64,000 bases of DNA from Maricaulis alexandrii (lineage in GTDB: Bacteria > Pseudomonadota > Alphaproteobacteria > Caulobacterales > Maricaulaceae): assembly GCF_005871165.1 (NCBI RefSeq), contig NZ_SWKP01000005.1, forward strand, positions 186,001 through 250,000, written 5' to 3'. The translations under genes were made by a program, and so were the position numbers. The notes under the pieces were generated by a model. The model saw nothing but the letters and a program-made list of their open reading frames with translations, searched no databases and was not told where the DNA came from. This document shows, in pieces, positions 9,647 through 19,268 of this stretch (its first letter is position 1; each line of letters begins with the position of its first letter).

Positions 9647-10681
9647 TCAGCCCCGTTCCCGGATCCGGCGCAGCAATTGGTGCACATGATCAACCGGGAC
9701 GTCGGGCGTAATTCCATGACCCAGGTTGAAGATATGGGGCCGGCCCGCCCAACTATCCAGAATACGATCTGTTTCCCGGTCCAGCGCATCCCCGCCGGCC
9801 CGCAGCGCCGCCGGATCAAGATGCCCCTGCACCGGCATGCCGTCCGGCAGGATGGACTGGGCATACGCCGGATCCATCCCGGTATCCAGGGCCACGGCAT
9901 TCACACCGGTTTCCCGGGCATAGCGCGCATACATGGAGCCGGCACCGCGCGGAAAGCCGATGATCGGCACCGTCACGCCCGCCGCCCGAACGCGGTCGAC
10001 GATCCGTTTGGTCGGATTGATCACGACCCGCTCGAACAGGGGTTCCGGCAGGCCTTCCGCCCAGCTGTCGAAAATCTTGAGAACCTCGGCACCGCTCTCA
10101 GCCTGCATGACGAGATATTCCGCGGTCGCGTCGGCAATCCGTTCCAGCATGCCGTCAAAGGCTTCAGGGTGCTGCCAGGCTGCCACACGGGCCGAGAACC
10201 GGTCCTTCGACCCGCCGCCCTCGACCATGTAGGTCGCGACGGTCCAGGGCGCTCCGGCAAAGCCGATCAGCGTGGTTTCGTCGGGCAGTTCAGGCTTCAC
10301 ACGGGTCAGGGTTTCACCAACCGGTCCGAGCACGCTGCGAACCGTATCGGTGGTCAGGTCTTCGAACTGGCGCACATCGAACGGTTCCAGCCTCGGTCCC
10401 TCACCGGCCACGAACCAGACCTTGCGGCCCAGGGCGATCGGGATGAGCAGGATGTCGGCGAACAGGATGGCCGCATCAAAACCGAACCGCCGGATGGGCT
10501 GGAGCGTGACTTCAGCGGCCAGATCCGGTGAGAAGCAGAATTTGATGAAGTCACCGGCTCGGGCCCTGACTTCCCGGTATTCGGCCAGATATCGGCCGGC
10601 TTGGCGCATGAGCCAGACCGGGGGCGGTGAAACCGTCTCGCCGGCGAGAACCTTCAAAAGGGGTTTGTTCGAATGTGTCAT
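9647..10681 (-). CDS. hemE: uroporphyrinogen decarboxylase
   Basis: Decarboxylates uroporphyrinogen III to coproporphyrinogen III in cytoplasmic heme synthesis. 344 aa; N-terminal signature PPVWLMRQAGRYLAEYREVR and the substrate-binding FADILLIPIALG segment are intact, as is GFAGAPWTVATYMVEGG. First gene left of the putative origin, transcribed away from it, followed by hemH and hemJ. The hemE boundary of oriC is the arrangement known in Caulobacter. Confidence 0.98.
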   Translation of the reverse strand: MTHSNKPLLKVLAGETVSPPPVWLMRQAGRYLAEYREVRARAGDFIKFCFSPDLAAEVTLQPIRRFGFDAAILFADILLIPIALGRKVWFVAGEGPRLEPFDVRQFEDLTTDTVRSVLGPVGETLTRVKPELPDETTLIGFAGAPWTVATYMVEGGGSKDRFSARVAAWQHPEAFDGMLERIADATAEYLVMQAESGAEVLKIFDSWAEGLPEPLFERVVINPTKRIVDRVRAAGVTVPIIGFPRGAGSMYARYARETGVNAVALDTGMDPAYAQSILPDGMPVQGHLDPAALRAGGDALDRETDRILDSWAGRPHIFNLGHGITPDVPVDHVHQLLRRIRERG

Positions 10682-11139
10682 CCCGTCTGATTAGGCATCA
10701 GTGGTCGAAGGATCAATGCGGTGTTTTCACCACCCACATTTAATCCCTCAATCTTATAGATTTTAATTGTTGTGTTTGTTGGGGGCGTGGAAGGTGTTGG
10801 CAGACACGGTCATACCGTAATCGACATATTCGCTTTGCCGGAAAAGGCATCCACAGCCTGTTTCCAACAGGGTTTGGAAAACCAGATTTATCTACGAAAA
10901 TTCAAAATCTTGATCGTGTTGTCGGGTGTGAATTATCAGTGTGAAAAGCGAAAATGGCGGTGAATTGGGTTTATGCGTCCACAGGCTTGCCAACAGGCCC
11001 GCACCATGTGGAAAGTCTTGTTGGTTGCCGCGGGTAAGACCCGGTAATACTCACAGGGGTCTGGGAGGGCGCCGGATTTGTCCGGAGTTTTCCCAACTTG
11101 TTAACAGAGCGTAAACGCGAAACAGGGGACGCAAGCCGG
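10682..11139. other. oriC: putative chromosomal replication origin (oriC)
   Basis: 458-bp gene-free region between divergent hemE and the PPSR gene, the place of the Caulobacter origin. It holds an AT-rich stretch (about 10736-10776, CACATTTAATCCC...GATTTTAATTG) and several imperfect DnaA-box-like 9-mers: GCATCCACA (10847-10855), TTATCTACG (10888-10896), GCGTCCACA (10975-10983) and, on the other strand, TGTGGAAAG (11007-11015). Gene direction switches here: six genes on the left run left, five on the right run right. No perfect TTATCCACA box and no CtrA TTAA-N7-TTAA site was found, so protein sites are inferred only. Confidence 0.75.
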
Positions 11140-11979
11140 ATGAGTGTGCCGACCAAGAGCATCGAAACCTGTTTCCATATCCACATGGTGTCCGACTCCA
11201 CGGGGGAAACCCTGATGGAAGTCATGCGCGCCTCGGTGGCCCAGTTCGAAGGGACGAGCCCGCTTGAGCATTTGTATGCCTTGGTGCGCTCATCCCGGCA
11301 GATGGAGCGCGTTTTCGACGAGATCGCGGCCTATCCGGGCATCGTCATGTATACCGTGGTCAATCCGGATCTGCGCCGCGAGCTGGAAACCAAGTGTGTC
11401 GAGCTGGGCATTCCGGCGATTGCCGTGCTCGATCCCATGCTGGCCACCCTGTCTGCCTATCTCGGTCGCCCCGTGGCCAGCCGCGCCGGCGCCCAGCGTT
11501 CCCTGGATGCGGAGTATTACAAGCGGATCGACGCGCTCAATTTCGCCATGGCCCATGATGATGGCCAGGGCGATGATTATGAAGCGGCGGACATCGTGCT
11601 TCTGGGTGTCAGCCGGACCTCCAAGACGCCGACCAGCATTTATCTCGCCCATCGCGGTTTCCGGGCGGCGAACATTCCGCTGGTGAAAGGCGTGCCGATC
11701 CCGGAAGCGATCTATTCCCTGCGAAACCCGCTTGTGGTCGGCCTGACCGCGTCGCCGGAGCGGATCGTCCAGATCCGGCGGAACCGGCTTTTGTCCCTGA
11801 ATGAAGACCGGGATACCGATTACATTGATGATTTCGCGGTGAAGGACGAAATCCTTCATGCCAAGCGTCTCTACGCCAAATACAAATGGCCGACGATCGA
11901 TGTGACCCGCCGCTCGATCGAGGAAACGGCCGCCAAAATCATCAATCTTCTCACCGAAAAGCGGAACCAGTCCAAATGA
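11140..11979 (+). CDS. pyruvate, phosphate dikinase regulatory protein (PPSR/PDRP family)
   Basis: Bifunctional serine/threonine kinase and pyrophosphorylase (DUF299) that switches pyruvate phosphate dikinase or PEP synthase off with ADP and on with Pi. 279 aa; opens with HMVSDSTGETL and contains the phosphate-binding loop GVSRTSKTPTSIYLA (about 156-170), both signatures. Start ATG 11140 is preferred (AGGGGAC 9 bases upstream, no coding character in the extra 14 residues from 11098). It is the homologue of the gene that borders the Caulobacter origin opposite hemE. The stop overlaps maf (ATGA). Confidence 0.95.
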   Translation: MSVPTKSIETCFHIHMVSDSTGETLMEVMRASVAQFEGTSPLEHLYALVRSSRQMERVFDEIAAYPGIVMYTVVNPDLRRELETKCVELGIPAIAVLDPMLATLSAYLGRPVASRAGAQRSLDAEYYKRIDALNFAMAHDDGQGDDYEAADIVLLGVSRTSKTPTSIYLAHRGFRAANIPLVKGVPIPEAIYSLRNPLVVGLTASPERIVQIRRNRLLSLNEDRDTDYIDDFAVKDEILHAKRLYAKYKWPTIDVTRRSIEETAAKIINLLTEKRNQSK

Positions 11980-12566
11980 CGCGTTTTGTCCTCGCCTCCG
12001 GCAGCCAGATCCGGCGCCAGGTCCTGGAAAATGCCGAAATCCCGTTCGAGATCATCAAGCCGGATGTGGACGAGGCTGTGATCAAGGCGGAGCGGGCCGA
12101 TCTGACGCCGGCTGAAATGGCGCTGGTGCTGGGCGAGGCCAAGTCCGAAGCCGTGTCGCGCCAGCATCCGGACGCGCTGGTTCTCGGCGCGGACCAGACC
12201 ATGGAACTGGATGGCCAATTGCTGGACAAATTGCCGGATGCCGGCCTGGCGCGCGACCGGCTGAAAGCGATGCGCGGCAAACCGCATCATCTCCATTCCG
12301 GTCTCGCCCTGTTCCGGAATGGCCGGAAAGTCTGGACCTGGCAGCAAACGTCCGCGCTTCATGTCCGTGATTTTTCGGATGAATTCCTGGAGTCCTATCT
12401 GGAAAAGGCCGGCTGGGCCCTGACCGCCAGTGTCGGCGCCTATGCCTATGAAGGCCTGGGCGCCCAATTATTCGAGCGGGTCGAGGGTGATTATTACGCC
12501 ATTATCGGTCTGCCGCTTCTTCCCCTTCTGGCCGTGCTGCGGGAGGAAGGGGTGCTGCCCTCATGA
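11976..12566 (+). CDS. maf: Maf family nucleotide pyrophosphatase
   Basis: House-cleaning nucleoside triphosphate pyrophosphatase of 196 aa. The N-terminal FVLASGSQIRRQVLENAEI is the Maf signature (usually LASxSPRR; here SGSQIRR) and LVLGADQTM carries the catalytic Asp. Which nucleotide it cleaves is not clear from sequence; the Gln in SQIRR departs from the common SPRR. Start ATG 11976 overlaps the PPSR stop and the stop overlaps aroE, so translation is coupled. Confidence 0.9.
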   Translation: MTRFVLASGSQIRRQVLENAEIPFEIIKPDVDEAVIKAERADLTPAEMALVLGEAKSEAVSRQHPDALVLGADQTMELDGQLLDKLPDAGLARDRLKAMRGKPHHLHSGLALFRNGRKVWTWQQTSALHVRDFSDEFLESYLEKAGWALTASVGAYAYEGLGAQLFERVEGDYYAIIGLPLLPLLAVLREEGVLPS

Positions 12567-13411
12567 GCCGGATCAGCGGATCGGCCCGGCTGGCGGGTGT
12601 GGTCGGGGACCCGATCGCCCATTCCCTGTCGCCCGCCCTGATGCGCTTCTGGATCGAGGCGCTGGATCTGAATGCCCTCTATGCCCCTTTTGCGGTTCCG
12701 GCCGCCGGGTTTGATAGCTTCGTCGAGGGTATCGCCGAATCCCATATCGCCGGGTTGAATGTGACCCTTCCGCACAAGGAAGCGGCCCTGGCCCTGTCGG
12801 ACACGGCGAGCAAGGCGGCCCGCGAAATCGGAGCGGCCAATCTCCTGACATTCGCGGATGGCAAAATCCATGCGGACAACACGGATGCGGCCGGTTTCCT
12901 GGCAGCCCTGAAACCTGCCAAAATAAAGTACCGGCAGTCCACCGCCCTGGTGCTGGGGGCTGGCGGCGCATCCCGGGCGCTGGTCTATGCGCTCCTGACA
13001 TCCGGGATCTCGCGCCTGATCCTGTCCAACCGGTCGAAATCACGGGCCGAGCGCCTGGTTGATGAAATCGCGCCCATGGCGGCCGTCGTGGACTGGGACC
13101 AGAAGGACAATGTCCTCGCCGAAGCCGATCTGGTCATCAATGCCACTTCGCTGGGACTCAAGGGAGTGGATCCGCTTCAATTGGACTGGAAACGGGCCAA
13201 GCCCGGATCGGTCGCCTTTGACAGTGTCTACACACCGCTGGAAACCGAGTTTCTGAAGGGGGCCCGCCAGAGAGGACTGACCGGTGTGGACGGGCTCGAC
13301 ATGCTGATCGGTCAGGCGCGGCCGAGCTTCCGGGCCTTTTTTGGTCGCGAAGCCCCGATCCTGCCACCGGTCCGGCCGGCCCTGGTCGCGCAATTGGGGG
13401 ACGAGGCGTGA
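12563..13411 (+). CDS. aroE: shikimate dehydrogenase
   Basis: NADPH-dependent reduction of 3-dehydroshikimate in aromatic amino-acid synthesis. 282 aa. Substrate-site motifs GDPIAHSLSPALMRFWIEAL, NVTLPHKEAAL (catalytic Lys) and ADNTDAAGFLAAL (Asp) are present, followed by a Rossmann motif GAGGASRALVYALL and the adenosine-phosphate-binding NRSKSRAE. Overlaps maf and coaE by 4 bp each. Confidence 0.97.
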   Translation: MSRISGSARLAGVVGDPIAHSLSPALMRFWIEALDLNALYAPFAVPAAGFDSFVEGIAESHIAGLNVTLPHKEAALALSDTASKAAREIGAANLLTFADGKIHADNTDAAGFLAALKPAKIKYRQSTALVLGAGGASRALVYALLTSGISRLILSNRSKSRAERLVDEIAPMAAVVDWDQKDNVLAEADLVINATSLGLKGVDPLQLDWKRAKPGSVAFDSVYTPLETEFLKGARQRGLTGVDGLDMLIGQARPSFRAFFGREAPILPPVRPALVAQLGDEA

Positions 13412-13995
13412 AGATTGTCGGCCTTACCGGCTCCATCGGGATGGGCAAGTCCGCGACCGCCAAGCTCTTTCGCGAACAGGGCGTACCGGTCTTCGACTCC
13501 GACGCCATCGTGCATGAACTCTATGATGTGGGCGGTGCGGCCGTGAAACCGGTCGGAGCGGCGTTTCCAGGCGTGGTTCATGAAGGCGCGGTGGACCGGG
13601 AGATATTGTCGGCCCGCTTGCGGGAGGACCCGTCCGGGTTTGAAACCCTGGAAGCCATTGTCCATCCGCTGGTTGGCCGGGCCCGGCAGCATTTCCTGAC
13701 CCAGGCGGAAAAGGCCGGCGCCCCCTTTGTCATCCTGGATGTGCCGCTCCTGTTCGAAACGGGCGGGCATGAGCATGTTGATGCCGTGGTTGTTGTCCAT
13801 GCGCCGCAGGATGAGCGCCGGGCGCGTGTCCTGCAGCGTCCGGGCATGACGGATGAGAAGCTGGACGCCATAATCGCGCGTCAGACACCTGATTCGGTCA
13901 AACTGGACCAGGCAGACTATATCGTTGAAACTTCGGGCGGTTTTGACGATGCTCGCCGACAGGTGAGCGCAATTGTCAAGAAGTTGGCAGGATAG
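13408..13995 (+). CDS. coaE: dephospho-CoA kinase
   Basis: Last step of coenzyme A synthesis, phosphorylating the ribose 3'-OH of dephospho-CoA. 195 aa with P-loop GLTGSIGMGKSATAKLF at the N-terminus, DSDAIVHELY (substrate Asp) and DVPLLFETG. GTG start at 13408 overlaps the aroE stop (GTGA). The aroE-coaE-dnaQ order is standard in alphaproteobacteria. Confidence 0.97.
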   Translation: MKIVGLTGSIGMGKSATAKLFREQGVPVFDSDAIVHELYDVGGAAVKPVGAAFPGVVHEGAVDREILSARLREDPSGFETLEAIVHPLVGRARQHFLTQAEKAGAPFVILDVPLLFETGGHEHVDAVVVVHAPQDERRARVLQRPGMTDEKLDAIIARQTPDSVKLDQADYIVETSGGFDDARRQVSAIVKKLAG

Positions 13996-14031
13996 GGTGC
14001 TCCCGGTCCGCCGGCGATAAACGGGGTGGAT

Positions 14032-14730
14032 ATGCGGGAAATCGTTTTCGATACCGAGACCACGGGCCTGGACCCGAAGACCGGCGACCGGATCACCGAA
14101 CTGGGCTGTGTCGAAGTGATCGACTGCATCCCGACGGGGCGCACCTTCCACACCTGGGTCAATCCGCAGCGCGACGTGCCGGACGAAGTGGTGAAGATCA
14201 CCGGCCTGACCACGGAATTCCTCAAGGACAAGCCGCTTTTCGAAGAGATCGCCCAGGACTTTGTCGAGTTTGTCGGGGATGCGGTCATGGTGGCGCACAA
14301 TGCGCCCTTCGACCGTGGCTTCATCAATATGGAGCTCGCCCGGCTGGGAATCGACATCTATCCCGATGACCGGTTCAAGGACACGGCGCGGATCGCCCGC
14401 GCCAAATTTCCCGGCTCCTATGTCTCGCTGGATGCGCTCTGCAAGCGTTTCGACATTTCCCTGGAAACCCGGAATGTTCACGGTGCCCTGATCGACGCCA
14501 AATTGCTGGCGGAAGTCTATCTGGAACTGACCGGCGGCCGCACCCAGGTGCTCGACCTGTCCGGCAAGGGCGCGGAATCATCCGGCGAGGGCAAGGTCAG
14601 TTTTCCGGCCCGCCCGGCCCGTCCGCGGGCGCTGGCGTCCCGCCTGAAAGACGAAGAGCGCGCCGCCCATTCCGCCTTTGTCGACGAAATGGGCGAAAAC
14701 GCGCTCTGGAAAGTCCTGACGTTGAACTGA
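14032..14730 (+). CDS. dnaQ: DNA polymerase III epsilon subunit (3'-5' proofreading exonuclease)
   Basis: 232-aa DEDDh exonuclease. Exo I is REIVFDTETTGLDP, Exo II MVAHNAPFDRGFI, Exo III HGALIDAKLLAEVY, giving the DEDD acids and the His. The C-terminal tail (about 185-232) would bind the polymerase alpha subunit. Start ATG 14032 is preferred over GTG 14026 because GGGGTGGA then serves as the ribosome-binding site. Last of the rightward chain of five genes from the origin; convergent with secB. Confidence 0.96.
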   Translation: MREIVFDTETTGLDPKTGDRITELGCVEVIDCIPTGRTFHTWVNPQRDVPDEVVKITGLTTEFLKDKPLFEEIAQDFVEFVGDAVMVAHNAPFDRGFINMELARLGIDIYPDDRFKDTARIARAKFPGSYVSLDALCKRFDISLETRNVHGALIDAKLLAEVYLELTGGRTQVLDLSGKGAESSGEGKVSFPARPARPRALASRLKDEERAAHSAFVDEMGENALWKVLTLN

Positions 14731-14734
14731 CGGC

Positions 14735-15262
14735 CTAGTTGGCAGCCGCCGGGTCGCCATTGCCGTTCGGCTCGGAACCCGGAGCGGCGGCGGCACGCTG
14801 GGCCAGCTGCTGGCGGTAGAGCTGCGAGAAATCCACCGGCTCAAGCATGAGCGGCGGGAAATTGCCGTCGCGGGTGGCGTCAGCGAGAACGCGGCGCGCA
14901 TACGGGAAGATCAGGCGCGGGCATTCGATCAGCAGAAGCGGCTCGCGTTCCTGGTCCGACACATTCGCCATCTGGAACAGGCCGGCATAGGTCAGCTCGG
15001 CGATGAAGACGACGTCCTTGCTTTCCTGGTCGCGCGAGGCGCGGGCCGAGATGGACAGGGCCACTTCGAACGTATCCTCACCCAGCGACCGGGCTTTCAC
15101 GTCGATCGACAGGTCAATGCCCGGAGCCGGCTGGCCCGGACGCAGCGTGTCGGGCGCGCCCGGATTCTCGAAGGACAAATCCTTCACATACTGGGCCAGG
15201 ACGCGCAGTTGCGGCTGGGTCGGAGCTTGATTGTCGGCGGGCGTGGACGGTGCGTCGGTCAT
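14735..15262 (-). CDS. secB: protein-export chaperone SecB
   Basis: Cytosolic tetrameric chaperone that keeps preproteins unfolded for SecA. 175 aa; the core LAQYVKDLSFENPGAP and AELTYAGLFQM..ECPRLIFPYARRVLADATRDGNFPPLMLEPVDF is the SecB signature. The Ala/Pro/Gly-rich tail (AAAAPGSEPNGNGDPAAAN) is longer than in E. coli. Start taken at 15262 (MTDAPST); the frame further upstream lacks family similarity. Convergent with dnaQ. Confidence 0.96.
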   Translation of the reverse strand: MTDAPSTPADNQAPTQPQLRVLAQYVKDLSFENPGAPDTLRPGQPAPGIDLSIDVKARSLGEDTFEVALSISARASRDQESKDVVFIAELTYAGLFQMANVSDQEREPLLLIECPRLIFPYARRVLADATRDGNFPPLMLEPVDFSQLYRQQLAQRAAAAPGSEPNGNGDPAAAN

Positions 15263-15448
15263 GTGGATCCCCGGATGGGTCATGTGAAACGGCAACAACC
15301 CGCAAGCGGGCTGAACAAAACTAGCCCGGGCGGTTAGCACGCAGACCCCGTTGCGGCAAGGCAGGAGCACCGCACCCGGGTGGCTGACGTGACCGGCAAT
15401 CCGCCCTATATTCAGGGGCAATCAAGCAACCCCTGACAGGCGGACCCG

Positions 15449-16078
15449 ATGTTCGAGCTCTTTTCAACTGTGCTTTTTGGTGCTGTGGCGGTGTTTTTTG
15501 CCATTCGGCTCTACTCCGTCCTGGGCCGACGCGAAGGGCATATGGAAGCACCGGCATCGCGGGATCTGGACGGGGCCAACCCGTCCAAACCGGACGCGTC
15601 GGGACATTTGCGCCCGGCTTTCGAAGGACCGGCCGCCGCGGGCCTGGAAGCCATTGCCCAGGCCGACCAGAGCTTTGATCCGGAACTCTTCCTCGATGGC
15701 GCCCGCAAGGCCTATGAGATGATTGTCATGGCCTTTGCCAAGGGGGATCGCGAGGCCCTCAAGGGCCTGCTCGCCCCGAAAGTCTATGATCGCTACGAGG
15801 CGGCCATCGCCCAGCGTGAGGTCAAGGGCGAGACCGTCCGCACGGACATTGAACGCATCCGCAAGGCCGAGATCATCGAAGCAGGCCATGCGGATCACAC
15901 CGCCACGATCAAGGTGCATTTCGATGCCGAGATCGCCACGGAAACCCTCGATGCTGACGGCAAGGCCATCGCCGGTGATTTTTCCCGCCTGGCCACGGTT
16001 CACGAGGACTGGGTGTTCGAGCGCCGCACCGATACTGCCAATCCGAACTGGGTCCTGGTCCGTGTTGCGACGGCCTGA
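15449..16078 (+). CDS. Tim44/TimA family protein
   Basis: 209-aa protein with one N-terminal membrane helix (FELFSTVLFGAVAVFFAIRLYSVLG) followed by a disordered linker and a Tim44-like domain (about 75-209: ALDGARKAYEMIVMAFAKGDREALKGLLAPKVYDRYEAAIAQRE). In Caulobacter the homologous TimA is an inner-membrane protein of unclear job; mitochondrial Tim44 anchors the import motor. It lies in the alphaproteobacterial secB-timA-mltA-smr neighbourhood. The end overlaps the mltA start by 17 bp. Confidence 0.92.
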   Translation: MFELFSTVLFGAVAVFFAIRLYSVLGRREGHMEAPASRDLDGANPSKPDASGHLRPAFEGPAAAGLEAIAQADQSFDPELFLDGARKAYEMIVMAFAKGDREALKGLLAPKVYDRYEAAIAQREVKGETVRTDIERIRKAEIIEAGHADHTATIKVHFDAEIATETLDADGKAIAGDFSRLATVHEDWVFERRTDTANPNWVLVRVATA

Positions 16079-17306
16079 ATTCGTCCTGGCGGCCGGCGCC
16101 GCGCTCCTTCTGGCTGCTTGCCAACCCCGTCCGGAACCCGAGCCGGAACAGCCGGACGAACCGGTCTTCACCCCGCAAGCGATGGACTTTCTGCCCGTGG
16201 ACTGGGCGGCGATGTCGTCCTGGTCGCAAAGCGATCTGGCACCGGCCCTGTCGGCCTTCCGTCGCAGCTGTGCCCGGATCACGCGCCGGGATGATGCCGA
16301 CCCGCTGAGCGCGCGGGCCGCCTGGGCAGGCACGGTCGGCGAATGGCGTCCGGCCTGCGGCGCGGCTGACAGTGTGCCGGACGCACCGGAGTCGATCCGG
16401 GCCTTCTTTGAAACCCATTTCACACCGGCCCGGGCCCGCGCCGTCGATCCGGATACGGGTGAAACCGCGCTGACCGGCCGGCTGACCGGCTATTACGAAC
16501 CCTTTGTGGAAGTGCGCGAGCAGGCGGGCGGTGAATTCACCCAGCCCCTGCGGCGCCGGCCGGATGATCTGGTCACCGTGGATCTGGGCCTGTTTGATCC
16601 GGATCTGTCCGGGCGCCGGATTGTGGGCGAGGTCGAGGACGGGCGCCTTGTGCTCTACAAGGATCGCGCCGAGATCGAAGCCGAGAATGCCGGCGAAGTC
16701 TTCGCCTGGGGCCGGCCGATCGATGTCTTCTTCCTGCAGATCCAGGGGTCGGGCCGGCTGGTCTTTCCCGATGGTCACCAGGAACGCGCCGCCTTTGCCG
16801 CCCATAATGGTCTGCCCTACCGCTCGATCGGACGGGAACTGATCCAACGCGGCGAGCTGGAAGCCCATGCGGCCTCCAAGTCTGGGATCGAAGCCTGGCT
16901 GAATGAGAACGGTCCCGAGGCCACGGCGGAACTTTTCGCGGTCAATCCGCGCTACGTCTTTTTCCAGACCCAGATGCTGGACGATCCGGACCTGGGTCCG
17001 AACGGGTCATCCGGTGTTGCCCTGACGCCGATGGCCTCCATTGCGGTGGATCCGGCGCACCATGCCCATGGCGTTCCGGTCTGGCTGGAAGCCTCGGCCC
17101 TGCCGGAGCTGGGTGACTGGTCGGGCCTGGTCGTGACCCAGGATGCCGGCGGTGCGATCACCGGTCCGCTTCGGGCCGACTTCTTCTGGGGTTGGGGCGA
17201 AACGGCTGAACGCCGGGCCGGCAGCACGCGCAGCGATGCAGGCTGGATCCTCCTTCTGCCGCACACGGTTGTGGCGCGCCTGTTCGCGGCGCAGGACCCG
17301 GTCTGA
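16062..17306 (+). CDS. mltA: membrane-bound lytic murein transglycosylase A
   Basis: Outer-membrane lipoprotein that cleaves the glycan strands of peptidoglycan to 1,6-anhydromuropeptides. 414 aa from a GTG at 16062; the signal peptide LRRPEFVLAAGAALLLAAC gives a lipobox LAAC and is followed by a Pro/Glu linker. MltA domain (GYYEP...VFFLQIQGSGRLVFPDG) and the terminal 3D domain (LVVTQDAGGAITGPLRADFFWGWG), whose Asp is catalytic in the family. The start overlaps the Tim44-like gene and smr follows after 6 bp. Confidence 0.93.
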   Translation: MLRRPEFVLAAGAALLLAACQPRPEPEPEQPDEPVFTPQAMDFLPVDWAAMSSWSQSDLAPALSAFRRSCARITRRDDADPLSARAAWAGTVGEWRPACGAADSVPDAPESIRAFFETHFTPARARAVDPDTGETALTGRLTGYYEPFVEVREQAGGEFTQPLRRRPDDLVTVDLGLFDPDLSGRRIVGEVEDGRLVLYKDRAEIEAENAGEVFAWGRPIDVFFLQIQGSGRLVFPDGHQERAAFAAHNGLPYRSIGRELIQRGELEAHAASKSGIEAWLNENGPEATAELFAVNPRYVFFQTQMLDDPDLGPNGSSGVALTPMASIAVDPAHHAHGVPVWLEASALPELGDWSGLVVTQDAGGAITGPLRADFFWGWGETAERRAGSTRSDAGWILLLPHTVVARLFAAQDPV

Positions 17307-17312
17307 CCCGGC

Positions 17313-17891
17313 ATGGCCCGCAAGCGGACCATACGACCGGAGGAGAAAGCCCTCTGGAAGAAAGTGGCCCGTTCGGTGACACCTCTGTCCGCAGACCGGA
17401 TGGAGCAGCTGGACAAGGACGAGCCTGTCCAGCCAGCGCCAGAACCCACGCCCGATGAAACGCCCATCCGCACGCGCCTGCCCCGGCCGCACAAGCCGCA
17501 GGAAGCAGCCATCCATCATCCGCCCGTCCCGCATGACCGCAGCACCGAAAAGCGGGTCCGGCGCGGGCGTGTGGACATTGATGCGCGGATCGATCTGCAC
17601 GGCCTGACACAGGCCCAGGCCCTGTCCTCCCTGCGTCATTTCATCGCCATGGCCTATGCCGGTGGTTATCGCACCGTGCTGGTCATCACTGGCAAGGGGC
17701 TGAAGGCCCGGGAGCGGGAAAGCGAGCCCTGGGACTACCCGGACGAGCCCGGTGTCCTCAGGCGCAAACTGCCGGAATGGCTGGGCCTTCCGGAATTTCG
17801 TCAGCAAGTGTCAGGATGCGCGCCGGCGCATGTCCGCCATGGCGGTAGTGGCGCGTATTACGTGACCTTGCGGGTGCGGCCTAAAGAATGA
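17313..17891 (+). CDS. Smr/MutS2-type domain protein
   Basis: 192 aa: a charged, low-complexity N-terminal half (1-85) and a C-terminal Smr domain with [20 protein letters not shown] and the HGGSGAYYV end. Stand-alone Smr proteins are putative nucleases acting on RNA or DNA; the true substrate is unknown. Follows mltA at 6 bp and overlaps the 3' end of hslU by 11 bp tail to tail. Confidence 0.9.
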   Translation: MARKRTIRPEEKALWKKVARSVTPLSADRMEQLDKDEPVQPAPEPTPDETPIRTRLPRPHKPQEAAIHHPPVPHDRSTEKRVRRGRVDIDARIDLHGLTQAQALSSLRHFIAMAYAGGYRTVLVITGKGLKARERESEPWDYPDEPGVLRRKLPEWLGLPEFRQQVSGCAPAHVRHGGSGAYYVTLRVRPKE

Positions 17892-19188
17892 ATTTGGACA
17901 AGTCGGCATTCTTGGCCAGCTCGCCGACATGTGCGGCAACATAGGCCTCGTCGATCGTCACGCTTTCCCCGGACCGGTCCGACGCGGTGTATGAGATTTC
18001 CTCCACCAGCTTCTCCATAACGGTCTGCAGGCGGCGGGCGCCGATATTCTCCACCGTTGAATTGACGTCGGCGGCCAGCTTGGCCAGCGCCTTGATCGCA
18101 TCCTCGGTGAAGTCCAGCGTCATGCCTTCCGTGCCCATCAGGGCCGTGTACTGGGTCACCAGATTGGCTTCCGGTTCCGACAGAATGCGGATGAAATCGG
18201 CTTCGGTCAGCGCGTTCAGTTCGACACGGATCGGCAGGCGGCCCTGCAACTCCGGGAGCATGTCCGAGGGCTTGGCGACGTGGAAGGCGCCCGAGGCGAT
18301 GAAGAGGATATGGTCCGTCTTGATCGCGCCATGCTTGGTTGCCACGGTCGTGCCCTCGATCAGGGGCAGGAGATCGCGCTGCACCCCTTCGCGGGAGACG
18401 TCCCCGCCGCGGGCATCGGAGCGGGCGGCGATCTTGTCGATCTCGTCCAGGAAGACGATGCCGTCATTCTCCGCCAGCTTGATCGCATCAGCCGTGATCT
18501 GCGCATCATCGAGCAGATTGTCGGCTTCCTCCTCGATCAGCGGCTCATAGGCGTCCTTGACCTTCATCCGGACCGACTTGGTCTTCTTGGGGAAGCCCTT
18601 GCCGAAAATATCGCCCAGATTGATCACGCCGGCGCCGCCGGACGGCATGCCGGGAATGTCCAGCATCTGCATCGGCGAGGAGGTTTCCGACAGCTGGATC
18701 TCGACATCCTTGTCGTCCAGTTCACCGGCCCGCAGGCGTTTGCGGAAACTGTCCTTCGTGCTCTCGCTCGCGCCCGGTCCGACCAGGGCTTCCAGGACGC
18801 GGTTTTCCGCAGCCGTATGGGCCTTGGCCTTCACTTCTTCGCGCTTTTTCTCGCGGACAATGGTGATGGCGACTTCCACCAAATCCCGGGCGATCTGGTC
18901 CACATCACGACCGACATAACCGACCTCGGTGAACTTGGTCGCTTCCACCTTGATGAAGGGCGCACCGGCCAGCTTGGCCAGACGGCGGGAGATCTCGGTC
19001 TTGCCGACACCGGTCGGTCCGATCATCAGGATATTCTTTGGTGTGACCTCTTCGGCCAGCGTCTCTTCCAGCTGACGCCGCCGCCAGCGATTGCGCAGGG
19101 CAATGGCGACCGCCTTCTTGGCATCGGCCTGACCGACGATGTGACGGTCGAGTTCGGAAACGATTTCGCGGGGAGTAAAGTCGGTCAT
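17881..19188 (-). CDS. hslU: HslU, ATPase subunit of the HslUV protease
   Basis: AAA+ unfoldase of the bacterial proteasome-like HslVU (ClpYQ). 435 aa. P-loop [35 protein letters not shown] pore motif, I-domain, Walker [10 protein letters not shown], sensor 2 [16 protein letters not shown] and the terminal LSKFIL that docks on HslV. In most genomes hslV is immediately upstream; here hslV (21018-21590) is on the same strand but 1.8 kb away with four opposite-strand genes between. Confidence 0.97.
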   Translation of the reverse strand: MTDFTPREIVSELDRHIVGQADAKKAVAIALRNRWRRRQLEETLAEEVTPKNILMIGPTGVGKTEISRRLAKLAGAPFIKVEATKFTEVGYVGRDVDQIARDLVEVAITIVREKKREEVKAKAHTAAENRVLEALVGPGASESTKDSFRKRLRAGELDDKDVEIQLSETSSPMQMLDIPGMPSGGAGVINLGDIFGKGFPKKTKSVRMKVKDAYEPLIEEEADNLLDDAQITADAIKLAENDGIVFLDEIDKIAARSDARGGDVSREGVQRDLLPLIEGTTVATKHGAIKTDHILFIASGAFHVAKPSDMLPELQGRLPIRVELNALTEADFIRILSEPEANLVTQYTALMGTEGMTLDFTEDAIKALAKLAADVNSTVENIGARRLQTVMEKLVEEISYTASDRSGESVTIDEAYVAAHVGELAKNADLSKFIL

Positions 19189-19268
19189 GAGGAAATTATA
19201 TCGCCTGAGGTTTGTCTTGATGTAATCAGGAGGGCGTCCCGAAACCAGCCCCGAAAGGCATTAAAAGC

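Noticed and set aside
8654-10531. A 625-codon plus-strand frame over hemH and hemE
   Set aside because: Antisense to two certain heme genes; no family resemblance.
10682-11139. CtrA boxes (TTAA-N7-TTAA) as in the Caulobacter origin
   Set aside because: The TTAA occurrences in this gap are not spaced by seven bases.
15260-15290. Further parS at the CATGTGAAAC near secB
   Set aside because: Only half of the palindrome is present.
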